A stretch of DNA of 64,000 nt from Macquaria australasica (Eukaryota; Chordata; Actinopteri; Centrarchiformes; Percichthyidae). This document shows, one piece after another, positions 36,901-49,654 of this stretch. The notes below the pieces were generated by a model. The model made no database searches, was not told the DNA's origin, and saw only the letters and a list, made by a program, of their open reading frames with translations. The DNA is taken from contig SEMN01000580.1 of NCBI GenBank assembly GCA_005408345.1, positions 256,988 through 320,987 of the forward strand, written 5' to 3'. The translations under genes and the position numbers were made by a program. The first letter of the stretch is position 1. Every line of letters starts with the position of its first letter.

Positions 36901-39573
36901 GAGTATTATTATCTGTTTTTTTAGCCCTTTAAGCAAGATGGCCATTTAAAAATTCTAAATTATTAGGCTTTCCCCTCAGGGACACTGTTGGGTTTGATTC
37001 AGTGATTTCTTTTAGCCAGAAGTTGGAATGAAAGTGCTTTTCGTGTGCTAATGGAGCACTGACTCTTAATAATCTCATCAAAGAAATGAGAGAAAACACA
37101 AGTTAGAGACACTGAGAGACTCTAAATTAACTGAGTGGTGAATAAATGTACCCTACGCCACAACACTGAAAATGTAATTAGATATGGCAGTGCACTGCAC
37201 ACAAAGCATCAGATAGTAGTCAAAACAGGAAATTAAAAAGTGGCAATACTTAAGAAGTATTTGCATGTGTGTTTGCAGTAATATGCTTCATGGCATGAGT
37301 TTACCTTGGCACAATTCCATTCAGTAATAGATAATTGTTGCGGATACACATTACTCATGAACTCGCTTCCGCCTACATAGAGAGCCTTATCTGCTCCTTT
37401 GTTTTTTCCACCGCATGTTTGGATGAGGACAGCTTAATTAATTTCTATTGGTTGGCTGTTCTCTAACTGATATTCCTTTGGAAAAGAGAGAGCTCCCAGC
37501 ATGACTGTTAGATTCTTTATAAGCCACTAATGAAGGATTTTTAGCTTCTGAAATGCTTATAAGTATTCCACACTTAGATTAGACATGTTCCAGAAATACC
37601 ACAGTCATTCTGATAATTTCATTACCATTATCATCATGGAGTGACGTATGGTGGGAGAAGAGAGAGTAGCATTTTCCTTGTTTCAAGCAAAACAAAATTC
37701 AAAATAATTAAGTATGTTAGATTCAGCCAAACTGAAATAAAGAGTACAAGAAATGGTATAAGTCTCTACAACATCTAATGATGGTGGTTGAAGTAGCAGT
37801 TGTAGTGGTAATTGTAGTGGTAGTAGTAAGGATGGTAGCAGTGGTAGAGTACTTTTTAAGTGATACGTTTTTCAGAAATGAATCCCAAAAAAGTCAAGAG
37901 TACACAATTTCAGCCGTTATTTTGTATATTGCTTCGAATGAATATTAAAAGGATAATTCAGGTTTAATACAACTTTGGTCTTATTTTCATAGTTTTGGCC
38001 ATCATTTCTATTGGTTCTGAAAACATTGTACTAACCAAAGTGATTGGTAAGATCTGGGAACAGTCACTACAATTAAGTCTGACAGAGCAAAGTCAGATTT
38101 TAAGCCAGGTTGGTCACATTGTCTAAACCGAAAGTGAGCAGACCTGTAATGGAGATAATAATCCCTCATTGCACAGGAAAGTGTACAGTAGGTGGTCGCT
38201 CTGTAAACTGTGATGGAAGTTTTAAACAATTTGGGTTAAAAATTTCCCCGCTGTGGGACAATAAAGGCTTATCTTATCTTATCTTTTAAATAACTTTACC
38301 GTTGCGCTTTGTTTTCTCTTTTTAACAAGTTTGGCTAACCAGGGTTCTGATTGTCTATCTACACGTGTTTCTTGCCCTGTCTGACTTCTTTTTAGTGATG
38401 TTAACTGCATTCCTAGATCTCAGCAACTGACTTGGTGAATACAATGTTATTATTACCAATAGCCAAAAGCACAAATATAATACCCAAGTTATAATAAAAC
38501 CAGGAAGATAAAGACAGTTTCTGAAGTCTATCAGTGTTGTAGAAAGCTTTTATCATTGTGTGGATAATTAATCCTATTACTATTCCAGCAGCTGAGTGAA
38601 GCTCTGCTGTAGCAGTAAAGGGGGTAATATTAATACAAAGTATTTGTGTTAATTGTAGCAATGGTAGTAATAGTACAGTTAATTCCTATGAGAATACCTT
38701 GGAAGGAAGTGGACGGTCTCCCTCGGTCTCGATGATCATGCCACGCTGCTTTCCAGTGCGGTAGCGCTTGTACACATACTTGTAGAACAGCAGGCGCCGG
38801 TCGGCCACCCAGGCGAACACCACACAGATGGGAAAAAAGAGGAACGTGAGCAGCCCCTCCCACACCTGCACAACGCCAGGCGAGATCACGGACAGAATCA
38901 GGTAGAGCCAAATGTAGGCGAAGATACTCCAGGTGGCCGTAACGAAGAAGACGCGGAGATGTTTGACCCTCCTTGTCTCGCCGTCGGGCACGACATACAC
39001 ACAAAGCCCGATGATGACAAACATGTTGAAGGCCGCAGAGCCCACAATGGTGGAGGGGCCCAGTGTGCCAGCATTGAACCCATGACCTATGACTTCTATG
39101 ACGGACAACAGGATCTCGGGAGCCGAAGAGCCCAGAGCCATGAGGGTGAGATTGGAGACGGTCTCGTTCCAGATCCGAACAGTGGTGGTGGTGGTTTCTC
39201 CATTGGGTTTCTTGATGGTGATCTCCTTTTCCTGTGATGTGATGACCTCTATTGATGCCATGAAACGGTCTGCGATGATTGACACACCCAGGAACATGTA
39301 GACCAGAGCCACAAAGTAAACTGTTGCCCGGGCCACCTTGTCACCAAAAGATGGGTTTTGGGGCTCCCAAATAGGTAGGATCACCCCCTTTGCACACAGC
39401 TCAGCCTTGCTGCATTCAGTTTTATTTGTAGACACCGCCGAAATAGAGCTACCCAAGCTCTGCTCAGGGGGAGCGCCGGCAAATGAAGGATGGAGCTCGA
39501 GGAGGAGAATCACTGTGATGACTGCTAGCCTCAGGGCAGGGGACAGGAGGGAGGAGTGATCCCAGCGGCCCAT
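33112..39573 (-). CDS. slc8a1-like: Na+/Ca2+ exchanger (SLC8/NCX family, NCX1-like), 5' half of the gene, three coding exons
   Basis: This gene encodes a plasma-membrane antiporter that exchanges about 3 Na+ for 1 Ca2+ and clears cytosolic calcium in excitable and other cells. The coding parts are 39573-38698, 36293-36129 and 33902-33112, joined at GT-AG introns and totalling 610 codons plus 2 nt. Visible in order are a signal peptide (residues 1-32), a first membrane half with the alpha-1 repeat (GSSAPE, then GPSTIVGSAAFN), the XIP autoinhibitory segment, the cytosolic loop, all of CBD1 and the start of CBD2. NCX proteins are usually about 920-970 residues, so the rest of CBD2 and the C-terminal membrane half are missing. 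Loop phrases such as QNDEI and FTFEEPV resemble NCX1 more than NCX2 or NCX3. I cannot separate NCX1a, NCX1b and the teleost NCX4 by eye, so the family is certain and the paralogue is not. Confidence 0.95.
33903..36128 (-). other. slc8a intron between second and third coding exons
   Basis: This is a 2226-nt phase-0 intron with donor gtgggt and acceptor ctcttactag. It is AT-rich unique-looking sequence. I see no gene, strong repeat or RNA in it. Confidence 0.9.
36129..36293 (-). CDS. slc8a1-like: slc8a second coding exon: start of the large cytosolic loop
   Basis: This 165-nt exon (55 codons, phase 0 at both ends) encodes residues 293-347, from VDIEMDGKMLNSHG to KELKQKHPDKE. The acceptor is tttttctgttttaag|GTGGAC and the donor GAG|gtgggt. 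The segment is the acidic and charged linker just after XIP, leading to the helix that connects to the Ca-binding domains. In mammalian SLC8A1 the same stretch lies inside one very large coding exon, so this separate small exon is a structural difference. ILKELKQKHPDKE is strongly conserved across the NCX family. Confidence 0.93.
36294..38697 (-). other. slc8a intron between first and second coding exons
   Basis: This is a 2404-nt phase-0 intron with donor gtattc and acceptor ttttctgttttaag. It contains a LINE/SINE-like 3' tail at 38240-38286 and a degenerate GTR trinucleotide stretch around 37780-37850. No other gene or RNA is visible in it. Confidence 0.9.
38240..38286 (+). repeat. LINE/SINE 3' tail with (CTTAT)n end
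   Basis: AATTTCCCCGCTGTGGGACAATAAAGG followed by CTTATCTTATCTTATCTT is the pattern of teleost LINE-derived 3' tails ending in a short tandem repeat. It lies inside the first slc8a coding intron. Confidence 0.5.
38698..39573 (-). CDS. slc8a1-like: slc8a first coding exon: signal peptide, TM1-5 half, alpha-1 repeat, XIP
   Basis: This exon has 292 codons starting at the ATG at 39573, which has A at -3 and G at +4. Residues 1-32 form a hydrophobic signal peptide (core LAVITVILLLEL). Residue 50 starts an N-K-T glycosylation sequon in the predicted extracellular N-terminus. Membrane segments lie around residues 81-103, 139-163, 174-195, 206-229 and 235-256. The alpha-1 repeat contains NETVSNLTLMALGSSAPE (136-153) and GPSTIVGSAAFNMF (172-185), the ion-coordinating core known from NCX structures. 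Residues 259-278 are the basic-aromatic XIP segment, which mediates Na+-dependent inactivation and is nearly identical to that of mammalian NCX1. The exon ends in PLPSK with the donor AAG|gtattc (phase 0). The acceptor is either ccccacag at 39593 or ctctctaaag at 39619, so 18 or 44 nt of 5' UTR belong to this exon. Confidence 0.96.
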
Positions 39574-40118
39574 GTTGACGTCCAGACCAGTACTGTGGGG
39601 CGAATGAGGGTGCTGAACCTTTAGAGAGGAGAGAGGAGAGGAAAGAATTCAGATTAGACCGTCACAGACCTAATGAATGTTCAAAATAGTGACATGATTG
39701 GATGAAGGGGAGTGTTTAGGTTTGATTCTCTCCTTTAATTTGAATTTTCACTGCAATAATTTATATTATTTCAAGATTTAGGATGACATACATATTTAGC
39801 CAGCAAGTCTAATGGCAGATATGACTATAAAGGGTTTTGCAGTATCATTTTAATATGTCACCATGGTGGATAGTAAAAAAACTAGATCTCACTTCTACAG
39901 CAAGTAACCAACTCGTCTTATCTCTCATTCATCTCAAACATGTAGATGTAACAGACGACATGATTCTGTGTTGTAGCAAAAATAAATATTATTGTAACAA
40001 CTTTGTTTAGAAGCTGTGTGGATAACAACTTTGGTTTATATATTTGTTTAACTTCCAGTAAACACTGAAGCAGTGAAAGGTCAAATCTGCATCTGTCTGA
40101 AAAAACACAGCTGACACT

Positions 40119-40162
40119 CCACACTGCTCATGTCACCTCTGCAGGTGACATGAGCAGTGTGG
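40119..40162. repeat. perfect palindrome, 20-bp arms, 4-nt loop
   Basis: CCACACTGCTCATGTCACCT, loop CTGC, then the exact inverse AGGTGACATGAGCAGTGTGG. It lies 546 bp upstream of the slc8a start codon in the probable intron 1. Its function is unknown. Confidence 0.9.
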
Positions 40163-42329
40163 TTGCTCACTAAACAACACTTGATGTTTTAAAAAATGAA
40201 CAACCCACTTCACTTTGAGGCACGAGGAACCACCACAAAAATAAAAACATATGTTTTAGGTAAGATGTTTTGCTTAGCTGTTTAGGGGCAGCAAGCTCAA
40301 ATAACCACACCAAAAGTAAACTTCAGCTCCTGAGCTCAGCACTATCGATTCCAAGGAGTACATTTCTGTAGGAATAATGCCCCGCTGTTCCTCATGTAAC
40401 CCGGCCAGGAGTGGCTCTCTCTGATAACATTCCTGGTGACTTCTGTCAACAACACTGGCTTGTAAATTAGTTTACTGTAATCAGACTGCTTTGCAGTCGG
40501 TTGGCCATCATTTGAAGGTAATTTAATATTGTATTTATAAAACTGGCTGGTAAGATAACGAAAGCTGCTGGAAAAATTAGGAATGCACAAGTACTGAATA
40601 CCCATAACCATGCAATAGCCTCTAAAATTACCACAAACTTTTATCAATCTTTTGCAGTTTTGCATCTTGAGAAAAATGTAACATTATAAGCCTCACAAGT
40701 GTTAATTTCAGATCTGCTGTATCACATTGTACCGGTGTTATTGTGTCTACATCTTGTAACTGGATTATCTAACTGACCAGGGGGCAAACAAAGACTCTCT
40801 ATTATTTGGTTATTTTAGCTTTTTGTCAATCATCTAATCAATGAATCAACTAATCATTACATCACTACACAAAATTCAGGTTTGCAGTAAACTATTTTTG
40901 ATGTACAGTATAAATCGACTTCAACTCGTGTCATCTAGTTACACATTTTCTACGTTTGCGTAGTTATCTACAAAAAAACAAATCGAACACTAAATACATG
41001 AAGAAATGCAATCACTGATAACTGTTTTAACAACATTTTAAAAGCAGTGCGGATGATTTTGCCTTAAATAGGCCACTCTCTGAGAGACCACAAAATTCCA
41101 ACACTGAGACTTCAGTCAAATCAGTCATTCATAATCTAGAAAAAATGTGATTAGCTAAGAATCAATTTCAATGAAGTAAACGTGTCCCTGTAGCCCAGCA
41201 CATATTCAGTGCAGTTACCACGTATAACAAGATAACTGCACATTGTTGGGTCATTTTCTGTGGGAAGAATAATCCATCTGTATGTGATTTGTATGGTTAT
41301 GAGACAAGACCATGCACAGAGTACTCACATTTTTGTGCAATTAAAACTATTTGCTCCGTGTATGAAGGTGTACAAGGATTCAGGAAGAGTAATAATCATA
41401 ACAATAAACTTTATACAGCTCTTATTTAAGCACAATTACAATTTTACAGAAAAGAATAAAAGCAAATAAGTTCATTAACAACGTTTCCTCATTGTATTGA
41501 CAGAAAACGTAATCAGTTTCTTATAAAACATATTCGCTGCTGCAAATTATTAGTATATGAACTGAATTTCTAGGATATGGGGTTGCATGGTTATTTAGTG
41601 TGTACTAGCCTGGAGAACCCTTTCTGAGAACCAGTGACTGCGTTGTGGTTCATACAGGATCTAAACTACTGGGAGCTTGACTATGCAATACTGTACCTTA
41701 AAAGTTATTGGCAGGAATTTAAAATGAGTTCCAAAATGCAAACGGAGCCAATGTGCACAGGTGGTTTGAAATACAAAAAAGGAAGTAGACAACGGGAATA
41801 GGATTGGGGTGATTCCATATTTAACTTTCTAAGACATGCACACACATCCTCCCCTGAGGTTTTAGGGGATAAAAAGAAAAATGTAAATATTACTGTCAGT
41901 GCTGCCACACTTACAGAATAACAGAGCATCCAGGCAGATTTTGAATGTGTGTGCCCATGTATTCTCTACGGAGCTGATACGCCTACGAGCAATGAACAGA
42001 ATGGAAGTCTGCCTGTCGTTGTTTTTATGTTATGTTCTACAGTATGTACATGTATGAAAAGTTTTTTTGGACTCCATTACATGTGATTATTGTTGATATT
42101 GTACATTATTAGAGAATATAAGTGGGCCAATATTATCTGTGTCTGTGTGCATATTGGCAGGTTGAAGGATTCAAGGAATCTTTGCTAAAAATGTGTGCAT
42201 TCACATAGTCTTAGTTTTTTTATTCCCAAATATCAGTATTTGACCTGAAAATCTGAGATCTGTCAGGGTAGGGGTATAATTCTACAAAAATATTATTACT
42301 TATCAACTTTAAGTTGCATCGTATCAAGA

Positions 42330-42590
42330 TGACATGATCATATCATGTTATTGATCACCAAAGTTATCCAATTCATCCTAAGGGGAACGTGAATATCTGT
42401 ACAAAATTTCATGGCAATCGGTCCAATAGTTGTTGAGACATTTAAACTCAAAATGACAAAGGTCAACCTCATGGTCGTGCTAGAGGAAAAGTCAGTAGGG
42501 TTTATCCTCTGGGGACCATGAATACCTGTACAAAATTTCATGGCATTGCCATCGCTAGAGCCATGCCATTAGCTTGCCTAAAAATATAAC
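42330..42590 (+). repeat. teleost dispersed repeat fragment with internal duplication
   Basis: ACCTGTACAAAATTTCATGGCA and ATCTGTACAAAATTTCATGGCA occur about 130 nt apart (42397 and 42530), each preceded by GGGGAACGTGAAT or GGGGACCATGAAT. The segment ends in GCCATCGCTAGAGCCATGCC. It belongs to the same repeat family as 22331-22450; the superfamily is not known to me. Confidence 0.5.
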
Positions 42591-44540
42591 TTTTAATGTT
42601 GTAATATTGATTTTAACTACTGTATATCACCCAGTCAGTGATTGTGGAAGTGGAGCTCAGGTTTATGCTTCATTTCCAAAACCAGAAGACTTATACATAG
42701 CTTTAGAGACTTGTTGATACCAGTTTCTGAATTAACAAGACTGAAACAGAGCTTGTGTGGCCTGGCATGATATCAGTGCAGCGTTTTGGTCCTCTAGGTT
42801 GCAGACAGCAAGTACAGCAATATGAGTACTGTAACAGCAATGAGCTTATGCTTGTAAACATCCATGTTTCTGGCTGTACAGATTGTCTTCCTACCTTTTC
42901 CTTAAAAAATAAAACCCACAACATGTTTTATATTCCAGTTGGACAAACAATACAGAGTAACTTCATCCGTATCTGTTTGGCCAACAAACGTGAAGATGGT
43001 CCCCTCTTTACTCACCCTCATAACTGTATAGACACTTACCCAGGTACAAACTTTCAACACTTTGTAGAACTTTTAATGAAAGCATTGCTGCACACAAACA
43101 CAAGTCGTAATCCTTTTAATCAGAGATCAATAACAAGAACCAAGACCCGAAACAAAGATCAGCTTAACTCTCCTCAAACTAGCTTCTTCCGCATGACAAC
43201 ATCCATTTCCTGATAATTAACTGTTCACACTCTTACATGCAGACACAGCGCTATTTACCCAACATCAATAGTTACATCAGTACTTTCCTGCTTTTCTTCC
43301 TTCCACAATACTCATTATAGATGAAGCTGTAAATCCTCTAACAATATGAATCACATTTTCTCTCACATTACATGCAGCGAGGCTCCAAAGCCGTAGGGCC
43401 TGACACTAAATGAACAACGCAGAATCCATTTCCACAGGGGATGTAATCAATGTGTGAATGTTCATTCAAGATATTATACATACTGTAGAAAGTGTGTGTG
43501 TGTGTGCCTTGCCTAATGTTGTTGACAGCTACTTTCTGCAAAAATCAGTTAGTGTGCAATGCATAATCAGTCCAATGTCCAAACTCCAATGTTAAGAAAA
43601 TAAATTTCAAACAAAATTGCATGACTACTTCATTAAACTTCAATTCGGTGAACTCATAAGCAAACATTTTCCATTGCCTTCTACGGTGTTCTTGTGTGGT
43701 CACACAATGCTTTGTGTGGTCTTTCCAAAGTGATCAATAATTCAGTGTGCCTTGGGATTTGGTTGTTTTCACTTAAGGATGTCTTTTTTCACTTAAGGAT
43801 GTCTAACAGGCTGATGGCCAAAGAGCATGCTTTCTATATGGCAGCTATTCTCCATACAATAGAGTTTCTTTTCTATTGCTTCTTTACACCAGTGAGGCCC
43901 ATGAAATCTTGGAAAATAAAACAGTTGTAAAGCAGTAAATATAATATTTTAAGGTAAGGTATAGGACAAGTTAAACAAGAAATGTGTGAATGAAAAATTT
44001 ACAAAAATAGTTTGAATTAACACGGTAATGTGTGTAAAAATATAACATCCTTCAAATTAGCTGTCAGAGGTAGTAAAATGTAAAGATGATCACAACCTCG
44101 ACTGTCATCCTAGCTGGGACCCTTCCCTGCTCATGACGTCAACACCTGTATGTCTTTATATCAAAGAGAAAAGCACATTAAAAGGAGACAGCCATTAAAA
44201 AGAGACGTGGTACCAGTTGCAGTCTAATAGATTCACCACAGGTGGGGAAAATGGGGAATTATGCTGCACGCTTTAAGTTCTTTTGGTATGTCAGTTCTTC
44301 CAAACAGCAGCTAATGTGAAAAAAAGTTGATGGAGGCCGACATTGGTTTTTACAATGGTTGTTGGTTTCAGCACTTGCCATTCTCAACGCTATTCATGGT
44401 GTTTGAATGGAATGATACTTTCATACTGCAGGCTTAAATGCAGTTTTTTCACCACAGGAGGAAACCTTCAAGTTATTTCATACAGTTAATATGCTGCAAG
44501 ACTACTAAAATATTTCATGCAAAAAAAAAGTTATAGGTCT

Positions 44541-44788
44541 TGAAGGAACAGTTTGAAATTTGGGACATGCACTTATTTGCTTTCTTGCTTAGAGTTAGAT
44601 GAGAAGATTGATACCACTTTCATCTGTCCATTAAATATGAAGCTACAGCCACAAGCTGGTTAGCTTAGCTTAGCATAAAGACTGGAAACAGGTAGCTCTA
44701 TCCAAAAGGTGAAAATAAATCAGCCTACCAGCACCTCTAAAGCTCACCAATTAACGCGTTATATCTAGTTTGTTTAATCAGTACAAAT
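44541..44788. mobile_element. truncated, opposite-orientation copy of the 17.5-kb MITE family
   Basis: GAACAGTTTGAAATTTGGG through TTAGATGAGAAGATTGATACC and AGCATAAAGACTGGAAACAG to TTTGTTTAATCAGTACAAA matches the reverse complement of the 17554-17960 element, at roughly 80% by eye. The match stops near 44788 with no second terminal repeat, so one end is missing. Confidence 0.6.
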
Positions 44789-45890
44789 TGTAGATTACTA
44801 TTTAATGTGTAAGATATTAAACCAGGGGTGCTATGAGGGTATAAAAACTCCCTCTAAAGAGGTGCATTGATGCATATCAGACCATGTTTTAGACCACATC
44901 ATGGAGAAGCATTTTAATTACAACTCACAGCCTTTATTGCTCATTATCCCCATTTTTTCCTCTGTAACTATCTAATCAAACAATAACCAAAGGTTGATTA
45001 ATTTTATTGGTGCCGTTTTGATGTGCCTGTGACCCTGAACAGGATAAATGGGAAAAGAAAATGAATGGGCGAAGTAATAATTTGAGATGACAATGTGATG
45101 GGAGCTGCCACAGTCCTCACACAAACAAATGGAAGTTGCAGTGCCTTGCAAAAGCGCACCTGAGCAGCAGTTTCCAGCTGCTTTGGGAATTAAAACCAGC
45201 AATCCACCACTTACAAGACTTCCTCCTTTCCTGCCTGTAGACATTTGCGTCTCCTAGTTCTTACCACAATACAGTGAATGGTTAAAAGGCAGTTAATACT
45301 GTGCATGTTTTGGTAAAGCACTGTATATCAGCACAGTATTTGATATAAAACACAATTCATTTATCAACCCGGAGTCCGTGCACTAGTTTCTGTTCTTTGC
45401 TCTGTTTCTTCTCACCGGCTTGCTTAAAATTCGTCCTCACGAACACAAATCCTTGATAAACCCTGCTTACACAACCCTGATTGCTTTACACTTGATAAGG
45501 AGATTACACTTCAGATGACTTCAGATAATTACCTGTTCTGTTTACAGTTCCGTTTTGTTGTAGAACTGCAAAAAATTGTCCACGGGAATGACTGACCGCA
45601 GTTGTTCTCTCTCTCTGCACAAGAATCATTACCGACTATTTGATAAGGGAAAAATTGATGCCCTGGCTGGTATCAGCACCAAACTCAAGGGTGTATGTTT
45701 ATGTGTCTGCTGTTAACACTAGAGAGGCTTAGTCGCTGAACAGTGGCTGCTATTTTGGATTTTGTAATTGAAATATCAGGTTTCAGAATATAGCCATGAT
45801 ATTCTCTAGTGTTATGACCTCAAAAACCTGGCTCCATTTCAAGAGGAACACAACATAAAACCAACCAATCCAGCTTCAGAAAAAGAGCTG

Positions 45891-45892
<2 letters not shown>

Positions 45893-45963
<71 letters not shown>
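45893..45963. repeat. (CA)n microsatellite
   Basis: About 70 nt of CA repeat ending in CATACATAC, in the probable slc8a intron 1. Confidence 0.97.
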
Positions 45964-45967
<4 letters not shown>

Positions 45968-47424
45968 TACAAACTGGACCACTGAAAGTTGAGAAAACCA
46001 AAACCATGTGCTGCACTGAGGCCAGATGTTCCCTCTGTGCTCCGGTACTGTCACTCCTCAGAAGCCTCTGAAGGCAGCACCCAAAGGTGCAAAGAAGGCA
46101 GCGGATTAGACAGGGGAAGACAGAGGAAGACAGGGGAGTGCATAAGACATGACCTCACTTTCTGGATAAAACCACTAATGTTCATCAGAAACTGAATCAT
46201 GCAGGGGAATTACAGTTATTAGAAGTGTGGTAAAATAATCTAAAGACGAGTAGATGCTAACCACGAGCATGGCAACTAAAATAAACCTGTGTGTTGCAGG
46301 AGAACACAAAGAAATGCCTCAGCCTGCTGCTCCGAGGAGCAGCCTGTCCAAGATGCATTTTCCTCGCTATGGGGCAGGAGGCAATGATAAAAAATTTAAA
46401 ACAGTGAGTGAAAGAGAGACAAAGAAACATGGAAAAGTAAACAGAAAGGGGAGAGGGAGGGATGTAACAACAGAGTAAAACAATGAGAGATAAAGACATA
46501 TGGAAAGTACAAGACAGGAAAGAGAGAGGTCACCTAACGTAGTCTTACCTCTCCTAGTGAAATAAAACTGAAGGGATATGCCACTGTGTGCCAATGTGTG
46601 TGTGAGTGCAAGACCAAATATGCACACACACATACACACTAGCCCCTGCAAACAACTGAAGATTAATGGTCTGCATTTTCTTGTCATTAGGGTGATGTTG
46701 AGCTCTTTTAGTATGGATCTGCCTTGCAGCCAATCCTTGAGCCAAGATGGCTTGTCATATTATTACACTTGGAGTGGAGGAAATTATCAAACTGGCACCG
46801 TAATACACAGGACTATTTCCTACTTTTTGTCACCTTGTCTATCCATCGACATTATCTGTATGTCTGTCTATCTGGGATGTGATGAGGGACATGAACATGC
46901 GAGAGAGTGATGGGTAATGGGTAATGAACAGGGATTGTGCCGGAAGACAAAGAAAAATCATTAAAATACTTAAAAGTCAAATAAATCACTCCCTTTATCT
47001 CCAGTGCTCCATTCATCCATGGGAGAAGAACTAGCCAGAGGCAGGCAGTCATCCTCAAACTAATCACATTTAAACCATCCTTCTATGGTTGGGTGGTGTA
47101 ACCAGTATAAATGGCACATGGGCAGAGATATTGGCTATGATATGGTTTTGGACAAAGTCTGCCCCCTTTCTAGCTCCTGTTCCACTATCATCTGTAACTC
47201 AGTGGGTTTTCTCAAAGAGCATTTCTTTTATCAGTCTGAAACATGTTTTCTCCCCATATTCTAGGCTAAATTGTTATCTACCTCTGCACTGGACAGTTCA
47301 ATTTAAACACCATGTCAGATACATATTTTTCTTTTTCCAACAACAACACGTCTTGGCCTTCTTACTCTTGATCTGAAAACAAATGTGACATATATAAAAA
47401 CCATGACAACATACCTACACTTAA

Positions 47425-47780
47425 AGCTGCACTAATCAATAGTAATATATTTTCAATGGGTCAAATGATTATGTGTAATGTGAAAGGGGTCACAGATAAT
47501 TATTACCCGGCAGGTTCCCTCAGCTTTACGGAGTATTTTAACGTCTTTCAAAAAAATAATTGTTTTGGTTATGCGGCTCGCAACTTTGCTGTTTTAGTTC
47601 ACTCTCACTGCTCTCATCAACCCTGTTTTCAGGAGGAGGAGGCATCTGTTATCAGCTGATAAACTCACTTTATACACCAAACTGCTGACAGACAAAGTGG
47701 AGCATTTAGCAGCTTAAGAGCCAGAAGACTGAATACTGGACTTACATTTGTTGGGTGGACAGAAACATGACTGATTGTGA
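47425..47780 (+). repeat. teleost dispersed repeat fragment
   Basis: The stretch from AAAGCTGCACTAATCAATAG through TTTTGGTTATGCGGCTCGC and CACCAAACTGCTGACAGAC to GGTGGACAGAAACATGACTG is one I recognise as recurrent in fish genomic DNA. No ORF of transposon type is present. The family name is unknown to me. Confidence 0.4.
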
Positions 47781-48335
47781 GGGGTTGTGCCTACTCTGTA
47801 CAACCGTATCAACCACTAACTAAGGACACAACAGAAATACTTCATATCCAGTTCTTCATATGTTTGTTGAAAGTGGCACATGTATCTTTTTTTTTTTCAA
47901 GCCATGGTGGAGACAGCTGGTAGCCTAGAAGTATTACTCTACTGCTGCTGTTTTCCAGAAACATCCCGTATTTTCTGTAAACACTGTTCCTTTCTGTCAA
48001 GGAGGGATAGTTACCACTAGCCCTGTTTATCAGAGATAAACACATGACACTTACAGACTGAAGTTTTACTTTGTTTACGCTGGTAGGACAGCACCCTCCT
48101 GTTTTTTGTGCTATAAGGGTTTAGCATTTCTGCCACCAAATCACACTCAGTAGTGCACAGCATCAAATGCAGTGTACTGGCCAATAAAGGCTGCCAATCT
48201 CCCCAGTGACTCATTTGTTTACAATGCTTTTACTAAGATTAACATGACAATGATTTATTTGCATTACTGTGATATAAGTAGTACCTTTAACAGATCTGAC
48301 ATATGTGACATGGGCCACTGTACACATCCATGCTA

Positions 48336-48337
<2 letters not shown>

Positions 48338-48397
<60 letters not shown>
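48338..48397. repeat. (TA)n microsatellite
   Basis: 60 nt of uninterrupted TA repeat. Confidence 0.97.
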
Positions 48398-48399
<2 letters not shown>

Positions 48400-49620
48400 T
48401 GTTTATGTTATTACATCATCTGTACTGAACCTGAACAGCTGACATACATTGCAGTGTAGCAGTACACCCACGTATTAACCTAAAGGACTTACAATTGACA
48501 GTGGCGTCGCACATATCGACCACTAAGCATAACTACAATTTATAACTACCTATCATGGATGGTTTCAGAGAACCTATCAATATTGATTTCTAATAGATGA
48601 ACTCTTCCTCAGGGTTTGATACTGCTACCTATTTGCTTATTAGCTACTGAATTATATGATGGAGGTCACAATATCACCTATCAGCAATATCTGCCTTGAC
48701 TATACATATAGTACAGATAAACTTAAGGCTCATTACAGTAATTTTAGGTTTTATTTTTAGAAATTATAGGAATTTTTGAATTTGAAAAAAAAAATGAAAA
48801 AAACAAGTTAAAACTGGATTTACTTCAAGAGATTGGCTAATCTGCAGAAAAATCAGCAGCTCTTTTGCGTTTTCTCCTGATTTTTCACTTCAGTCTACAT
48901 TAGCAGGAGCATTGCCTGACCTGTCCTTGCCATGACATGACCCTGTTTACTGTAAACTGTAGTGAGCAGGGTCCCTTTTGCAGAAAGAAGCAGAACTACT
49001 TTTTGATGCGTGGGAACATAAAAATCTGGGAGAAAAATCTTTTTTTGAAAAATAAATAGCCAGGTAAAATTAATATTTGTAAAGTTTTTGCTTTATATTG
49101 GGGGATATTATAGCGTTGTTCAGTCTTACTCTTATGTATGCAAAAATAAATGCCATTTTTTCATTACTTTGTATAAATAATTAGTGAGTGACATGAATTC
49201 AACCAGGTCAGTCTTTTATATTAAAGGTGAAACCCTAAAACATTTTTAACATAACCCGACAATCCCATAACAACCCAGGCAGGAAAAAACAAGCCCAGAT
49301 TTAAATAAACAGGCCTGGCAGCAATTTCGATGTTTTAATGGAAATAGAAATTTCCAGTAATGTTACAAAAAATAACAAAAAGAAGAAAAAAATCAATAAA
49401 TCTGTAATCGATTTTGAAGTATATTGATGCCAATAATAATACTGTATGTTAACTTTACAAACCTTTCACATACCATATATGCCACAATGTGGTATGCTAA
49501 ACCTACTTCTTCCAGCTAGGATGAAGCTCAGCCTCCTCTCAACCATTTACTACTGACTTATTTACAACATAGTGACCCAGCAGTCGCTACACTGTAGCAG
49601 CTACTGGAGCAAGTTGTGTG

Positions 49621-49621
<1 letters not shown>

Positions 49622-49651
<30 letters not shown>
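49622..49651. repeat. (GT)n microsatellite
   Basis: 30 nt of GT repeat about 1.5 kb from the candidate first exon. Confidence 0.95.

Positions 49652-49654
<3 letters not shown>

Noticed and set aside
38959..39559. Plus-strand ORFs of 70-92 codons
   Set aside because: Antisense shadows of the first slc8a coding exon.
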